This document shows positions 9,891 through 22,035 of a DNA stretch of 33,038 nt, piece after piece. Every line of letters begins with the position of its first letter. Within the stretch, counting starts at the first letter, position 1. The DNA comes from Psilocybe azurescens (lineage: Eukaryota; Basidiomycota; Agaricomycetes; Agaricales; Agrocybaceae), in NCBI GenBank assembly GCA_023853785.1, contig JAJIRX010000203.1, positions 1 through 33,038 on the forward strand. The letters are read 5' to 3'. Under the pieces are notes generated by a model. It worked only from the letters and a program-made list of their open reading frames with translations. It did no database searches and was not told the origin of the DNA. A program made the translations under genes and the position numbers.

Positions 9891-12800
9891 TATGCCTAAA
9901 AATGAGAAGGATTCCACAATCCGCTCTCATTGGTCTCACATGTCGGGCATGCAGCAATTTCAAGGCGCAAGAAATGTCACGATTACTGGGGGCAGCTTTC
10001 GACAAATACAAGGGGACTACTACGACGGAGGAAGGGACGTAGGTGAGCGGCACTAAACATTATACATTGAGCATTTATACTGATTCTGAAGCATCAGGAC
10101 TGCACATTCTGGCGCAGCATATCGCAGCTGATGCGATGTATAACTCTGCCGAGCGGTTCCCTCCCGCAAAATGCCACCCCGGCACTCGCAAGAAGATAAT
10201 CAGCGCGATACTTGACTGGGTTAACGACCCTACTCCCAAGGAACGGGCGCTTTGGCTCAACGGACCAGCAGGAGCCGGCAAATCTGCCGTCGCCCACTCG
10301 ATTGCCGTACTTTTGCAGGAGATCCCTGAGGATAGCAAGTATGCCGGGAGCTTCTTCTTCGCCAAAGATGCTATTGGACGTGGGGGATGGGACCAAGTTA
10401 TTCTCAACAATTTCATACCAGCTCGCTCTCAATTTCCCATCCTTTCGTGCCCTCATTGACACTGCTATGCTTGATGATCCCACTCTTCCGACTAAATCCA
10501 TCGACGTCCAACTCAGATACCTCATTATAGAGCCATTATTACGTGTCAATGACTGGCCGGGCGCACAGCCCCACAGTTATTATCGACGGTTTGGACGAAT
10601 GCGCAGGGTCGTAAACGCATGCAGTCCGAAATTCTTTCACTCTTGTCGAAGGCCATCATCGAGCACAATATCCCCTCCGATTTCTTATTGTTAGTCGCCC
10701 AGAGTACTGGATTTCTGATTCATTCGAAATTGGACCTCTGGTAGAAGTTACAAAATTGCTCTCTCTACGAGACGATGAGGATGCGGATATGGATATTAAG
10801 ATGTATCTTCAAGAAGGATTCAACAAGATCTACGAGGAAAATATTCGAATAATGTCTTCTACCCCACGTCCTTGGCCTCCAGATTATATTATCTGCCGAT
10901 TTGTGAGTAGTGCTTCGGGCCAGTACATCTACGCATCCACTGTCCTGGAATTTGTTGGCGCCTCATCCGATTTCTGTGACCCCCGAGAACAACTCCGGAT
11001 AGTGACAACACCTGGACCACATCACGCATCCGCATTTTCAGATCTTGATAGACTCTACGCCACCATCCTGTCGTCATATCCTCGACCAAACACAATGAAA
11101 CGTGTCCTCGGAGGTCTCTTGCTCGGATTCAGCGAAAAACAATTCAGGAAATCCTAGGAGTCGATTCCGGCGAAATACAACTCGTGTTGAGGGCCTTAAG
11201 TTCCTTGATCAGAATATCCAAGGTTGAATACGCCGAGGAGTTCCGTGTGCTAGAGCCAGTCTTTGGGTCTCCATTGGTAGAGGCATCCATTCGGTTCTGT
11301 CACCTATCGTTCGAGGAATTTCTCGAGGATGAGTCAAGATCAGGAAAGTATGCAATTGATAAGAGTGCCATTGATTATGAATCTGTGTGCGCCACGCTCA
11401 AACTCGGGGTCGATATTCTTCAGGATAGTCCACGGGCCGAGCAGACTATAGCACGGTAAGCGCCTTACCATTTTGTATATGCTAAACATACATAGACACT
11501 GATATACACATTTTCTGACAGCATTGGACTATCAGCCTATCGTACGATATTCCAAAGGCTTACGATTTCGGAGCCGATTACATACGATGCCTGGCCTGTC
11601 ATCCGATTATTAGAAGAGCTTTGCGAAAGCTTTCACACGATCTTCACTCGAAATCCTTCACATGTCGCCCAAGGAAGTCATGTGTATTGGCTTGCGGACG
11701 CTCTTTTGAATTTTCTTGACAATCAGCAAACTGAATCGACCAATGGCAGTCCATATGGGCTTTATATACACCCACATCTACTTCAGTCTCTCACAGACGT
11801 TCTCAACATTGCTCAAAAATTTTCAGCGAAGCAGATCATGGACCGATCACCCACAAACTCAGCAACCTGGTCATACATCGGTTTAAACTTATACGGTTAT
11901 AATTATTCCTTTGACGAACAGCACTACATTGACGATATATCGGAGTCAATGAATATCGGTCTGGATACCATTATATCTGATCTCCAACACCTCCCTGACT
12001 TGGTACACCTTGATTTCGATCGCGATGCAAGAGGCCATATAACGGATATTGGTCCAGCATTTTTGCTATGCATCATAAGATCCAAGGCCGCTTTCAGGAA
12101 AATCAATATATTGCCGCATGGGACCATCGTATAGCAAGCCATAGTGCCCAGTGTTTTAACAGGATATTCCGTAGCAATGGTCAAACGTTTGCTCAACACG
12201 GACGGGATCTCGTGCATACTGCCGACTGCTTCTTACGATACAGTCGAATTTCGGACATACACTCCAAAGAATACTTTGAAGATCTGAAGAAAATGGAAAT
12301 ATTGAACATCATAATGGATACATCTTTCTGGGATGATTTACGCGGTGAATCCTCGTTTGGATTGGTAATGGGAGCGTTGGGCTGGTTTAACAGGCAGATT
12401 GTGAGTGCCAATATAATCATATTCCGGTTACTAATTTATCGCTGCTATCTGTACCAGACAGGACCCAGCATAGACATTATCAGAGATCACGATAGTAGCC
12501 TTCCTCAAAAAATGCTATACGTTGCGAAAAGAATATTCGAAATCGCCTACTTGCCATATTTCACAGACTCATATTGCTCCAACCTTTGGATGTACAGAAA
12601 TAAATACCCCACTCCGTCTGTATCCTTGCATATAATCCCTCCATCCCATGACGGAATGTACTCCTCCGTCGAGGAGAAGCCTCTGAATGATCGGGACCTG
12701 ATTGTCTATCTCGGGAGAGATAGCTTTCATGAATGGATCACTGAATTCCACGAGCAAGTGTTTGCTAAAGAGAGAAGCTCAGTCATCGATCCTTATGACT

Positions 12801-13298
12801 GGTATCCTCATCTAGCGACATTCCTCTTCACTATGATCGTAAAAAATCGATACGCTGCCCTGAACGACACATTCGAAAAACGCTGGAGCTGGAAATCAAA
12901 GAGAAGGGAATTTTTTCTACCATTTATCGTCTGTCTGCCTTATGCGATTCCGACAGAGCAGAACTTGAATGCGCTACGTGCACTGCATTTCATCTGTTCC
13001 AGGATACATCCTCAGCACCAGTGGAGACCGCCATTTGGTTTCTGTTCCTTAGTTATAGATTTCTTGAAGGTATGTTCAAAGGGTGACTCTACGGTTTCAC
13101 TATGCTCATTTCATCGTACAGAAGTACGACCGCACGTCCCTATCATCACGAGAGCTTGATTTATTAACAGACTGGTTATTGGGGCTCATGACTTGCGAGT
13201 CCAGAGAAATAATTCACGGTATTAACGAACATCATATCCTTGAGGATAACACAACCGATAATGGCGAGTCATCATCAACAACGACTAACTTTGCCTAA
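9891..13298 (+). pseudogene. NACHT-domain NTPase (fungal NLR-like), frameshifted
   Basis: The ATG at 9891 starts MPKNEKDSTIRSHW and leads into GARNVTITGGSFRQIQGD, the short Gly/Asn-type motif typical of the N-terminus of agaricomycete NACHT proteins. Intron 10043-10091 (49 nt) follows. The NACHT domain shows Walker A GPAGAGKS (10262-10285), Walker B VIIDGLDEC (10576-10602) and VSRPEYW (about 10690-10710). Other introns: 11456-11521, 12401-12457, 13070-13121. The ~650-residue C-terminal part ends STTTNFA at 13298 and shows no ankyrin, TPR or WD repeats. Such NTPases are thought to act in non-self recognition and cell death. The frame is broken at the G run 10382-10386, the C run 10569-10572, G run 10606-10608, near 10690, the A run 11135-11139 and near 12268, plus TAG at 12132-12134 (from CAG). 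Recent pseudogene, or consensus errors. Confidence 0.88.
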
Positions 13299-14494
13299 AA
13301 TGAAGAACTCTGATTAAAGAGGAAGACAATTTCGTGACGACCCCTTGGCGTCGTTATCATGGGTAGGCCTTCGATCGCGACAAGAACCCATGGGGGTATG
13401 AAGTTGGGATGTGCGTGGAGGTGTGCGTGCGTACTTGGAACGTTGATGTATTGGTGTACAAATTCTCGTTGGTTATAGTCTACCTCATAATCCAGTACTG
13501 ATTTACTCCGATCACGACGTCGGTACTATATGCACCCATGCACCATCAGACAGGTACCGACTTCCCTCGTGTTTTCGAGCTGATTATATCCGCCGTGAGA
13601 AGATCCTTCCGAGGTGCACAAGCCTCTTAGAAGAGAGACCATTTATTTCTGATTACGGTAGGGGTTACCTGCATGGATAGAACAATCGGTAGCAAATCGA
13701 CACATACTAGATGCCGGCTAAATGATAATGCAACCGAGGGCTGAAAGCGCTGAGGGACTCCAGATTAAATTTGTCTGCATATTTAGGGAAGGACTTCATC
13801 TTCGAAAGAGTTACAATGACAACTATGTGCGCAAAGACACGAGACAAATCGGTTCTTGCATCATCGTTTACTCTCTCAACACATCTCTTGAGCAACTACG
13901 TGATAGAGTAGGTACGTGAATGGGGCAAGGGGAATAGTACTAATAGCATGAGGTGCTAGACTGGAAGTGGATCGAGGAGATGGTGCACTCTTACCCCTGC
14001 AACTCCTACCCTCTCTATTCCTCTCCTCTAGGACGATCTCCAGCTTACGCAAACTCCCCACCCCGTTCCCATCCATGTCCTCGGCCCACGTACTGCCTCA
14101 TAACCTCTTGTTCCATCGTACCCCCTCCATTTGTCTTCACATTCTCCTACAAATAACACACGATGCCCCTCTGCATGCGTCTGAGTTGGGTCCGCACATC
14201 TTCGACGAGCGACAGCTAAAACGGGGCTCTAGACGGACTGGCAGAGCAAGGAGGTGGAGGTAGAGGATGGTGGTTCGGGGCCCGGGTTCAGTGCAAAAAA
14301 TGATGTAAAGTTCACGAAAACAATGGGAAAATAATATAAATTGATGGTCAGTGTGACGTTAGTAAATATAAATACGAGCTAGAGCGATATATAAAGTGGA
14401 ACGTGGAGAATGGGTGGGCAGAGGGAGTGCGGCGGGTGGAGGGCAGGGCTGTCAAGAATTCAATCACATGACACTATTTGTTTCTGCTTGGCAG
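13299..14494. other. Intergenic stretch, no supportable gene
   Basis: Several open frames exist (for example 13967-14263) but their content is Ser/Pro/Leu-rich and unlike known families. Nothing else was recognised. Confidence 0.4.
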
Positions 14495-14689
14495 GAAACT
14501 TTGAACATCATGCATGAACGTTTCAACGTTCAACGTTCAACGACTGTACCGGCTTGGAACTGGAATCATATGAACTCGGATGTACGCGAGGCAGCGTTGG
14601 GGCTCCCGTCGATGGGGTATCCGGCTGCGTCGTCGTCTAGCCCGCATTATCAGCATTTACATTCACACTCGCAACAACAGCACCAGTAG
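14495..14689 (+). pseudogene. Ser/His/Gln-rich 3' coding remnant cut by the LTR element
   Basis: After a plausible acceptor (CTGCTTGGCAG, ending 14494) a frame reads through VPAWNWNHMNSDVREAALG and ends in a Ser/His/Gln-rich tail, HSHSQQQHQ. The stop TAG is inside the AGTAG target site of the retrotransposon that starts at 14690. On the far side of the element (from 23403) the sequence continues with a CAC/CAG-rich stretch encoding more His/Pro/Gln, so the original sequence ran across the insertion point. The family is unknown, and whether TAG was the native stop or a mutated CAG cannot be told. Confidence 0.35.
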
Positions 14690-15057
14690 TGTGACGATCC
14701 GGTATTTTCCTTACTCTTTGATTATCTATCGTTTTATCTTATCTTCACATTTCGACTACATTCCATTCCGTCGACTGATACACGACTTCGTCCCTTTTTC
14801 TTCCCTTATTCATTATCCCTGAAACACTCCCTTAGATACCTTATTTATCCTCCTTAGCCACAAACCCTTTTACTTAAGTTCTAGACCTCTTCCTTACAGT
14901 ATAAATACAGGCTGTAGTAGATACCAATTTCCCCCAGTGAACAACGAACACTTATACCTGTCTATTCAGTGCTCAGCTTCATTCTATTCCCCTATTTCCG
15001 TGTGTCAGGACGATACTATCGATACTCTAGCAGTCACGATAAGTTACTCCTGTCACA
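14690..15057 (+). repeat. 5' LTR of the gag-only retrotransposon
   Basis: 368 bp, TGTGAC...GTCACA. Identical to the 3' LTR except for one extra C in the CCCC tract of ATTCCCCTATTTCC. It contains TATAAATA at 14900-14907. Confidence 0.95.
14900..14907 (+). promoter_or_regulatory. TATA box in the 5' LTR
   Basis: TATAAATA, about 320 bp before the gag ATG at 15224 and duplicated at 23241-23248 in the 3' LTR. Its place inside the LTR fits the U3 promoter that starts the genomic RNA. Confidence 0.6.
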
Positions 15058-15223
15058 TATTTTTGACAGTACACTCTATCTCAAAACTCTTCCCCGCCGT
15101 CTCGACGTCTGGTAACCTCTGGTCTGATCAACCAGAGACACCCACCTCAAGATAGCAACCCCTACTCGTTTGAATTTTGTTACCCCGTACGTGAACCCTT
15201 GAAATTTTTATTGACTAAAAACT

Positions 15224-15963
15224 ATGGCATCTAGGTACAGCCTACGTTCCCATTCCCGCGCCGCTGATCCGGGTGATCAGCGGTCGCAATCCCTGTCTTT
15301 CCGAACCCCGATTCGGACGTGGCCGACGAACACATCCCCAGGGCGCACTTACAGTGACGTCGTGTCGTCGAGACCTCCCGCTCCCTCATACGCAGATGAG
15401 CGGGATGCCGTTACCCAGCCTCCGGCATACCAACGGATGGCATCTAGTGGGAACGGCTCTATTAACGATGACAACCATGGGCAAGACTACATAGTCAATT
15501 TAATAAATAAATTCTCTCCTTCTGAAGAGTCTGATGAGGATGAAAACGGTCCATGGACCACTGTCCAGGGCAAGAGCTCCAAGAGACATGAGGCGGCTAC
15601 GGCGCCGTGAGAATTCTGTTGAAGAATTAAGAAAGCATGCCAAGAAACGCGCCCATGGGGCGCCTCTCCGAAATAGATTTGGTTATTCACCAAGCCGAGA
15701 AATCCTTAAGTAAGGATGAGAAAGTGCGGATTGACCGCCGAAATAAGAAAGTCCGCCGTGAACGTTCTGTTTCACTTGGCGAAGGAACCTCTAAGAATAA
15801 GGGAAAATTTATTGACCCCCCGAGAATGGGGAAATGCCAACATTCCTGAAGCTGAATTGAGCTCCAGAGCTCAGAAGGATGCCTTCAAAGAGGCCAAGAA
15901 ACATGCCAAGAAGTTAAATAAAAATAAAATCATATCATATGGACAAGTGAGACCTATTATTAG
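15224..15963 (+). pseudogene. Gag N-terminal part (Ty3/gypsy type), frameshifted
   Basis: The ATG at 15224 starts MASRYSLRSHSRAADPG, 166 bp after the LTR, followed by a charged low-complexity region with ENGPWTTVQGK, as in many agaricomycete gypsy Gags. The first frame stops at 15608-15610. Coding then jumps frames: SEIDLVIHQAEKSLSKDEK in one, and after the C run 15816-15821 REWGNANIPEAEL in another, matching the DPR-WG-A-I-EL region of this Gag family. The last codons, RPIIS, run into the nested transposon at 15964 and resume as ESISTAPGIRF after it. At least three frame changes, so not functional. Confidence 0.75.
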
Positions 15964-16545
15964 TGGGGTTGAACAATCACTGATGCGTGTGACGGCCAGT
16001 GACATGCAGTGTCACACTGTGACCAGACCAATATCTTGAGACATCGAGCTTGTACTTTATAAACAGCCAATTCAAAATATTTTGTGGTATATAATGGAAG
16101 ATATTAAGTAGTTCCATTGCATGAAGGCATTTTTATTGCAAAAAATCTGATTAAGAACTCAAAAAGCGAAATCAGACTGATTTCCTGCCAAATATAGCCC
16201 TCTAGATTGCATGAAGAATTTCTCAGCAACCACAGCACCTATAAACATGATTGGCAGACATATTTTGCTTAAAATTTAACTTTAAACAAACTGATCAGAA
16301 CAGATTTTTAATTTCGACCTCAATGGCGAGTTAGACCCTATATTTAGGCACTTTCACCTACTTAGACTTGTTAAATTAAAAATATGTTCTGATCACATTT
16401 TAGCAATTAAAATTTAAATAACTTTTGCTCTGCAAATCTAGTCGTGAATTGCATATTCCATGATTCTATAGTCATTATACGGTTTCAAGCACAAAATATG
16501 TGTAGCACAGCCACTGATCCCGTTCCAAAACAGGTCGAACAGGCC

Positions 16546-16740
16546 TCAAGGCTTCTTCATGGCAGCCTTGCGTGTGAGGGATGGCCCCGAAATGACCTTT
16601 ATATACCTGAGGACTGCAGTTAAATGGTCTTTGCACTCAATCCACCACCATACCTGCTTGATTGCCTCTATTTCTTTGATTCTGACCACTTTTTCTACTA
16701 TTTTTAGTTGAAAAAGCTCTTTTATTGGATAGTAAGTCAC
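16546..16740 (-). other. Small minus-strand open frame in the transposon 5' region
   Basis: A 64-residue frame starting MTYYPIKELFQLKIVEKV contains IKQVWWWIECKDHL and YIKVISGPSL. The Trp-rich block and amphipathic character look more protein-like than the surrounding AT-rich DNA. It may be a remnant of a divergent second gene of the transposon. No family is recognised. Confidence 0.25.
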
Positions 16741-16966
16741 AAAGTTTGGTATTCTTATATGATATTGTGTAATAAAAATACAGATTCTTGTTCTGATTTT
16801 AGCATTTATTTCTAGGCCATATAGCCAGTCTGAAATTCAGGTAACTGATCCTGCAGTGACATCTTATTATAATATACTAACATCATAGTTCAATATTATG
16901 CATTAAAGCCTGCCCAAGGGTATCAAAGACTGCAATGCCTGTTGGAAAAAGAATCGAGCTACTGTT

Positions 16967-19936
16967 ATGGAAAATTTACGAGATGCTCGAGCTGAGAAAA
17001 AGGCTGTAACTTCATCTGAGACTGCAGCAGAGGATATCTGGTACAAGTTGAAAGCTGCAGAGTCCTGTATTCAGGAGCTAGAGCTATTGCTTGTTCAGAA
17101 AACCACTGAGTGTAGTGTCTTGCAGTCAAAGCTTGAGAAGTCCAACCAACAGCTGGCTAAATATGAGGCTGATGCTTCTTTATGGAAGTCAAAGAATAAA
17201 GACACATATCATGAGCTTCGTATGCAGCGCCAAGCAGCACAGCGTTGGAAGGAGAAAAATAGCCAGTTGGAAAGTCAGGCTATAATTCTGAAGGAGGCTG
17301 AGAAGAAAGCTTCTGCACAGTGTCTAAGAGGATCACAACAGTCAGAACAAGCTCTTGCATCACTACAACAAGTGAATGATGGCCTTCGCAGTGAGCTTTC
17401 AAATGCATTCACCAAATGGACATCAAAACTTGCAGACACACATCACAAGCTTAATATCTCACAAGAGAGGCTTGAAATACTCCACAAAGAAGCCATCAAT
17501 CTGCGTAAAACAGTTGCACACTCTAAAAGTGCACAAGAGAGTGCTATTGCAAAAGTCAAAGCAGAAATCTATCAGGAAAGATCTGTTCATCATCTGATGA
17601 GCAAAGGCATCATTAATGAGGAAACCCGCAATGTTGTATGCTTACTTGTCAAGGCAGGCTGTTCACGTAACTACATCTATGAAGTCATAGAAGCTGTTCT
17701 CAATTCAGCTAGCATGAAGGCTATTAGAGCCATTAGCAGGCCATCTGTGTCTTGCATTCTCTGTGAAGGGTATTTTGCTGCACAAATTCAACTTGGATAT
17801 GAGATGAAAAACACAGAGGCTATGACCTTTAGTGCAGATGGAACAGGTCATAGGAGTATCAATTACAACTCCCGCCATGTTCATCTTCTTGTTGAAGACT
17901 ATGCATCACCTGAAAGTGATGCAAAACAACGTGCAACTTGCACTTTTGGAATTCAATCATCCCGTGATGGTTCAAGTAAAGAAGCTGTAGCAGACGGGAA
18001 AAACACACTCAATAGGGGTCTTGAAATTTTTAACAATAGCCCATTGGGAAAGCGTTCAGATGGTCTTTTCAAGCTCACTGAGCTTTTATAAAACTCATGG
18101 GAATGAATACTGACCACTGTGCAAAAGAAAGAAAGGATGCTCGACTGCTAGGAGTATGAAAGCATGGGCTGTTGACCAACATCTTGGAGAGGAACAGCTG
18201 CTTGATATGTCATTTGAAGAAATTTCAGAACACTTTAAAAGGCAGAAGCAAATATGATTAAAAAGCAGGTGGAAAAAACAAATGGAGCAACTTATCAGAC
18301 ATCAAAAAGCAGAAAAAAAGGCTGCAATGTTGGAAGAAGCAGTTGCTGAATTGGGAAAAAAGCTTTTGATAAAATTCCTGAGGCAGAACAGAAAATTCTT
18401 TGTCTTTTTATCTGGGCTGGGTGTGGATGTCACAAAGACCTTAATACTGTTCAAGGAGGATATCTTTCAATGTTATCTTGGTGGATTGAGAATGAAGGTG
18501 AAGATGTGAGGCGACCTGTTCTTCTAGCAAACCGTGATAATGATCCAGTAGTGAAGGAATGAGATGCTGCTCTGAAAGAAGGCAATATGCCAACCGCAGC
18601 ACAAGAGCGAGCTTTTTAAAAACAACACGTGGTGCTATTATAACTGCAGAAATTGCTGGTGCTATTTTCAATCATAAGGATGATAAAAGGGTCATCATGA
18701 TGTCTTCTGTTATTGGTGGTGGGAATATGTTGGAGTTCCATTTACATTTCCTGACACATCAAATAACTGATTCCAATCCTACTGTGATGCAGCAGCTGCA
18801 CTTATTCTTTATCGAGATGAATTCAAGCACTTTCTAGAAAATCTTTGTATCAACAAGCAGAACACAACACTCAACCATATGGAAACAAATCTTTCAAATG
18901 CACTTGACTGTCCATCAACAGCTTCAGAGCTTGCTGTTTTAGCAATTTATGCAGAATGTGTTTCTTATCCATATATGAAGGCAATCTGAACTTCTAATGA
19001 AAAAATGAAAACATGCTTGATCTTGGTCCTCTTCATTCTCGAGTCTATGATTACATACAGAAAATCATTAATGATCCTGATATTCTTATTGCCAACTTTA
19101 ATCCTTTGACATCATACAAATTGGCTACTCTTGATGGTGAAGACTGGCAGAACATAAGTGTTGTACAAAAGATTAAAGATCTTATTCCTGATCTACTGCA
19201 CTTCCGTGAACTTCTGATTGCCTTTTTCAAAGGAGCACTGGAGACATGGGAACACTTTACATCAGAATTTGCACCTGGTGGTTTGATTGATGAGGCAACA
19301 GTTGAAGAAAGAGAACTTGCATGGATGCCTGCCACAAATTATGAAAATGAGGGTGCTTTAGGTGCTTTCCAAGTTCTCATGTGACAACAGCCACAGCTTA
19401 CACTGCTTGATCATAATGCAATATCTATGTACTTCCGTAACAACACACAAGCATTCATGGCTGCAAAGTTTACTGAAGAAGAAGACTATCAGTATATACA
19501 CAAACTAGCAAGGAATACAGGAAAAGAGGAGAAAAAGAGACACAAAGAGCTTGTAGACTTCCGCAATGAACGTCAAGCAAAAAAACTCAAAGCGCATAGA
19601 AGTTCGTGAGGAAAATGCAAAAATACAGCAGCCAGAATTGCACAGCTAGAACTTGTACTTGAAAAAGAAAAATTCCAGACCTCAAAGGCAAGAAATTAAA
19701 GATCAGCTAAAGCTGTTTAAGCAAGCTGGTGCTCCAAACTTGCAGAGTGGACGGCTTCCAACTCATGTAAATGATATTCGAGCAGCACTGATTGATGCAG
19801 TTGATTTACATATAAAAGGCATATGGGTACTTGAATCTGATGAGGGAAGCAAGGAGATAGAAGAAGAGGAGGAAGAGGAGATAGAGGAAGAGGAAGAGGA
19901 AGAGGAAGTCATAGAGAGTGATGATAGTGGAAATTG
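16967..19936 (+). pseudogene. Large coiled-coil transposon protein (putative transposase), broken
   Basis: The ATG at 16967 begins MENLRDARAEKKAVTSS and an uninterrupted frame to 18091 gives a long Glu/Lys/Gln-rich coiled coil (residues ~20-200), then ARNVV-like RNVVCLLVKAGCSRNYI and the block FSADGTGHRSINYNSRH (Asp at 17837). After 18091 coding continues through several frames: FIWAGCGCHKDLN, LLANRDND (about 18515), GAIFNHKDDK (about 18658), NMLDLGPLH-type (19013), FAPGGLIDEAT and NEGALG (19268-19360), then FRNNTQAFM, ending in an acidic tail at 19936. These blocks occur in this order in a large multi-copy agaricomycete protein family. The conserved acidic residues suggest an RNase H-like catalytic core, which is inference. 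Breaks include TGA at 19382-19384 (likely CGA). Confidence 0.72.
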
Positions 19937-19939
19937 ACT

Positions 19940-20509
19940 CAATTTTGAAGATATGTCAAAAGACTGAGGTTGTTAAGTGTTGTAATAATATGTTTTGTAT
20001 TATTATATACATCTGGAATGATATATACATGGTTCACAACACTGTAGGCATTACTTATTGTTGTGATTTTTAGTCATATTCCAAACTGTAAAGACTTGGA
20101 CATGTAAAAATCAAAATTCTGACAGAATTAGATGTATTTTGCTCAAATCTTTATGAAAAATTATGTTTTTAGAATTGTTTTAAATGAAATAGCTATACAC
20201 ATGTTGATATATAGCAATAACCTCTATAGCATTATTCATATCCTCTTCAATCTTATGAATCTGTCTCATCTTTAGCTATATATAGTGGAAACTTGATGTA
20301 ATTTACTATTTTCAACTTATTTCATGCATTTTCTGAGCTAAAAATTGCAGAAATAGCTACTATATATATTATAGTATATACAGTGCACAAAAAATTGGAA
20401 GAAAACGATGAAGAACTGACGAAATCGAGGTGTCTCAACTTTTGTGATGATATTGGCCGTGTGACGTGACGTCACGTGTCGACGGCGTTATCAGGGATTG
20501 TTCAACCCC
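19940..20509. other. 3' non-coding part and right end of the nested transposon
   Basis: AT-rich with no coding frame. The last ~100 bp mirror the left end, including CCAATATC/GATATTGG and the terminal GATTGTTCAACCCC. Confidence 0.6.
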
Positions 20510-22035
20510 ATTATTAGCGAGAGCATCTCCACTGCTCCTGGCATTCGGTTTGACCAAACGGCAAACCATTCCCGTTTGAGAACTAATCCTTTGCCCGTTT
20601 CGGCAAGGCCTACTGCTCACATTAATCCCAAGTCATTCCTAGCCAGTGCGCTTAAGAGTGTTACCCCTTCTAAGAAGAAAAATAAGAATTATAAAAGGCA
20701 CCTACTACTAGTTCTTCGAGCTCTCCCAGCTCTAGTTCTTCGTCAGAGTCCTCTTCTGAGTCCAATGACTCCAGTAGCAACTCGTCATCTGATGACTCAT
20801 CCAGTGAGTCGTCCGAAGATCTTCCCAGAAAGTCCGATAAGCGAAAGCGGCATCGGAAACACCACAAATCCAAGCCTCTGGCGGAAAGGCATTCGGCCGA
20901 GCACGTATGATGGCCGCGCCGATCCGCGCGCATATCATCGGTTTGTTAAAGAAAGTAATGCTTACCTTGAGGATAGTGGATTTAAGAAAAAGCGGAGGAT
21001 CCTTGCATTATCCTATTTTTGGAAGACAAAGCATATGATTATTATCTACAAAAGGCTGCCATCAATGAAGAGACCATGCCTATGACTACATTCTATGAAG
21101 GGTTATTCAATTACTGTTTTCCCATAGATTATAAGCAGAATATCCGTAGGAAATTTGAAAAAGCAACTCAAGGAAATCGCAAGGTTAGCGAATATATACA
21201 TTACCTTGAAGAGCAATATAATTTGCTTGGGTCATTAACTGAGAGCGACCTTGTGAACCGCTTCTGGAACGGAGTAGCTGATTATCTTCAGCGCGGATTA
21301 TGGCGCAACGGTCTCCATCCGGACTCATCTACATGGGATCAAGTCGTTAGTCAAGCCGAAATCATTGAGATTTCGGAAAATGTGGGTCAATATAATAGAG
21401 ATCGCCCTGGCACTCAACCTCGCATAATCGTGAATCACGCTCACAGGATAAGCGCCGGGATTACTTTGGATCTCGGCACGAAGATAAAACTGCCTCTGAC
21501 AAGCAGGACAGTAGTTATACAATGAATACTTCATATGAAGACAAGAATAAAAATCTAATAACGAAGAATCTCGTTCCAGGTCCCATACATACATTCAGAA
21601 AATTGAATTAAAAACAAACAGCCTGAAGAGGATGATGCAGATAGAATAGCAACTGGGAGATGCTTCCGTTGCAATGAACCTGGTCATCTTTCTCGCAACT
21701 GCCCTCAAGGAAGCTCTGCAAAATATAGCGGTAGTAGACCACCTGGGATATCCGCATACAATTTACAACCTACTACGGAGAACGATGCGAGCACAAACTC
21801 TTCTGATGAGTTTATCGAAGTTCTAGATAGTATGCCGTTAGGCGCCATTCATTTGAGTGCCCATTGTTGGACCACTGATTCTAACTGTTTCATATTGTAC
21901 TCCAAACGGAGGGCGAGAATATTCAGTAATGTACTCGCTGTTCCGTATTACAATTTCATCCTTATTTTATTAGTTGAACCCCCTCGTAGTACCTCCCGCA
22001 TCGATGCTTCCATTCATCCATTAACTCATACTTAA
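20510..22035 (+). pseudogene. Gag C-terminal part with CCHC zinc knuckle, frameshifted
   Basis: After the nested element Gag resumes with ESISTAPGIRFDQ. A Ser/Asp-rich linker with a basic run (20704-20880) precedes the Gag core, RPSTYDGRADPRAYHRF at about 20893. After a frame change at the T run 21016-21020 the core continues LEDKAYDYYLQKAA, RRKFEKATQGNRKVSEYI and DLVNRFWNGVADYLQ. A second frame change near 21490 precedes the zinc knuckle CFRCNEPGHLSRNC (about 21662-21703, spacing C-x2-C-x4-H-x4-C). EVLDSMPLGAIHL, typical of the end of this Gag, comes next. The frame then runs into unrelated sequence and stops at 22033-22035. No protease or polymerase follows. Confidence 0.8.

Larger units (their letters stand above)
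15964..20509 (+). mobile_element. Basidiomycete TIR DNA transposon nested in gag, 4,546 bp
   Basis: The left end reads TGGGGTTGAACAATCACTGA; the right end, inverted, GGGGTTGAACAATCCCTGA, with looser inverted similarity for about 80 bp more. ATTATTAG is duplicated on both sides (15956-15963 and 20510-20517; if the outermost T/A is counted in the TIR, the duplication is 7 bp). Removing the element and one duplication restores the Gag frame across the junction. It carries one large protein gene (16967-19936), now broken. The 8-bp duplication is compatible with hAT or KDZ-type mechanisms, but the protein is neither in a form I recognise. Confidence 0.88.

Noticed and set aside
15058..15120. tRNA primer-binding site after the gag-only element's left LTR
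   Set aside because: No TGG start and no recognisable complement to a tRNA 3' end in the first bases after the LTR.
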